A stretch of DNA of 64,000 nt. Source: Fodinicurvata sp. EGI_FJ10296 (GTDB taxonomy: Bacteria; Pseudomonadota; Alphaproteobacteria; DSM-16000; Inquilinaceae). Within the stretch, counting starts at the first letter, position 1. The number at the start of each line of letters is the position of its first letter. A program made the position numbers and the translations under genes. The stretch is from assembly GCF_040712075.1 (NCBI RefSeq), contig NZ_JBFCVL010000002.1:186001-250000 (forward strand). Direction: 5' to 3'. Positions 63,553 through 64,000 of this stretch are shown here, one piece after another. The notes beneath the pieces are model-generated. The model did not search any database and was not told where the DNA came from. It saw only the letters and a program-made list of their open reading frames with translations.

Positions 63553-64000
63553 TCGCAACCACCAGGGTCCGGCGTCACCAACCCCGGACCGGGACGGGGA
63601 ACCGCCGGAGCTGATGAAGGGATCCGGTACGGACGGACTGGCCGTTCTGTCGGTCCGCCGGCCGATCCTGGTCGCCGTCGTCAATCTGCTGATCATCATC
63701 ACGGGCATCGCTGCGTTTCTCGGCGTCGAGGTCCGTGAGCTTCCAAGCGTCGACCGTCCCGTCGTAACCGTCAGGGCCGATTACCCCGGTGCCGCGCCGG
63801 AGACCGTCGATCGACAGGTGACCAGCGCCCTCGAAGGCGCCATTGCCCGCGTCCAGGGCGTCGCCGATATCTCGTCGCAGAGTTCTCGCGGGGATGCGCG
63901 TGTACGCGTGGAGTTCGGCCCCGAGGTCGACCTGAACGTGGCCGCCAACGACATTCGCGAGGCCGTCAGCCGCATTCAGAACCGCCTGCCCGACGCGGTC
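63542..64000 (+). CDS. RND efflux transporter permease, 5' part
   Basis: The frame opens at an ATG at 63542 and runs off the window edge, so only the first 153 residues are seen. A variable, Pro/Asp-rich N terminus of about 40 residues precedes VRRPILVAVVNLLIIITG (first membrane helix) and ELPSVDRPVVTVRADYPGAAPETVD, the standard RND start, then QGVADISSQSSRGDARV. It overlaps the adaptor gene by 11 bases. The substrate is not predictable. Confidence 0.9.
   Translation, partial: MPDDRNHQGPASPTPDRDGEPPELMKGSGTDGLAVLSVRRPILVAVVNLLIIITGIAAFLGVEVRELPSVDRPVVTVRADYPGAAPETVDRQVTSALEGAIARVQGVADISSQSSRGDARVRVEFGPEVDLNVAANDIREAVSRIQNRLPDAV

Overview
The window is GC-rich DNA (low 60s % by eye) from a Gram-negative alphaproteobacterium, most likely of the Rhodospirillales type. 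The reasons are gene order and gene content: lptFG-surA-pdxA-rsmA, yicC-gmk, fabD-fabG-acpP-fabF-mltG, rpsF-rpsR-DUF2232-rplI, dnaB-alr-mlaEF-radA-cvpA-purF, a YfgM-like gene with bamB and der, and ppx-rlmE-guaB-rsmB-guaA are blocks typical of this class, and DUF2794 is an alphaproteobacterial family. About 64 protein genes, one tRNA and one clear pseudogene are visible. There is no insertion sequence, prophage, CRISPR array or rRNA operon.

Layout. 0-5.7 kb (+): LPS-export permeases LptF/LptG, chaperone SurA, PdxA and RsmA in a tightly overlapped operon from which lptD is missing. 5.7-13 kb (-): gmk and yicC, then the fatty-acid block fabD-fabG-acpP-fabF-mltG, with one short-chain dehydrogenase inserted on the opposite strand. 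13.1-27.2 kb (+): ribosomal proteins S6, S18 and L9 with a DUF2232 membrane protein, a cyclopropane-fatty-acid synthase, DnaB, Alr, MlaE/MlaF, RadA, CvpA, PurF, an SDR and an MpaB-family (DUF2236) protein. 27.2-31 kb (-): der, bamB and a YfgM-like TPR protein.

The accessory half starts at about 31 kb. It holds three small (+) genes (DUF2794, a zinc-ribbon protein and a 62-residue protein with a strong terminator) and an orphan (-) gene in AT-richer DNA. Next is a manganese module: MntR, a substrate-binding protein, an ATPase and two permeases. Both permeases carry a C-terminal winged-helix-like tail, recalling the chlamydial YtgC-YtgR fusion, and the transporter promoter has a perfect TAGC-N4-GCTA MntR-type box over its -10 region. 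A DUF6152/DUF6644 pair, an Spx/ArsC-like reductase, a six-PAS hybrid histidine kinase, a transglutaminase and a TMEM175-like K+ channel follow. Then come a rearranged ybhPON-like trio (EEP hydrolase, YbhN, phospholipase D), a VIT1/CCC1 metal transporter with OsmC, and an ACR3/ArsR arsenite-resistance pair.

52.3-59.1 kb (-) returns to housekeeping: guaA, rsmB, guaB, rlmE and ppx. tRNA-Gln(CTG) follows at 59.3 kb, then a hypothetical membrane protein, a truncated and nonsense-mutated amino-acid ABC ATPase, a TPR protein, and the start of an RND efflux operon that runs off the right edge.

The strongest candidates for something new are the doubly HTH-tailed manganese permeases with their MntR box, the predicted N-terminal-histidine DUF6152 protein with its membrane partner, the orphan gene at 32.6-33.2 kb, and the absence of lptD from its usual place.
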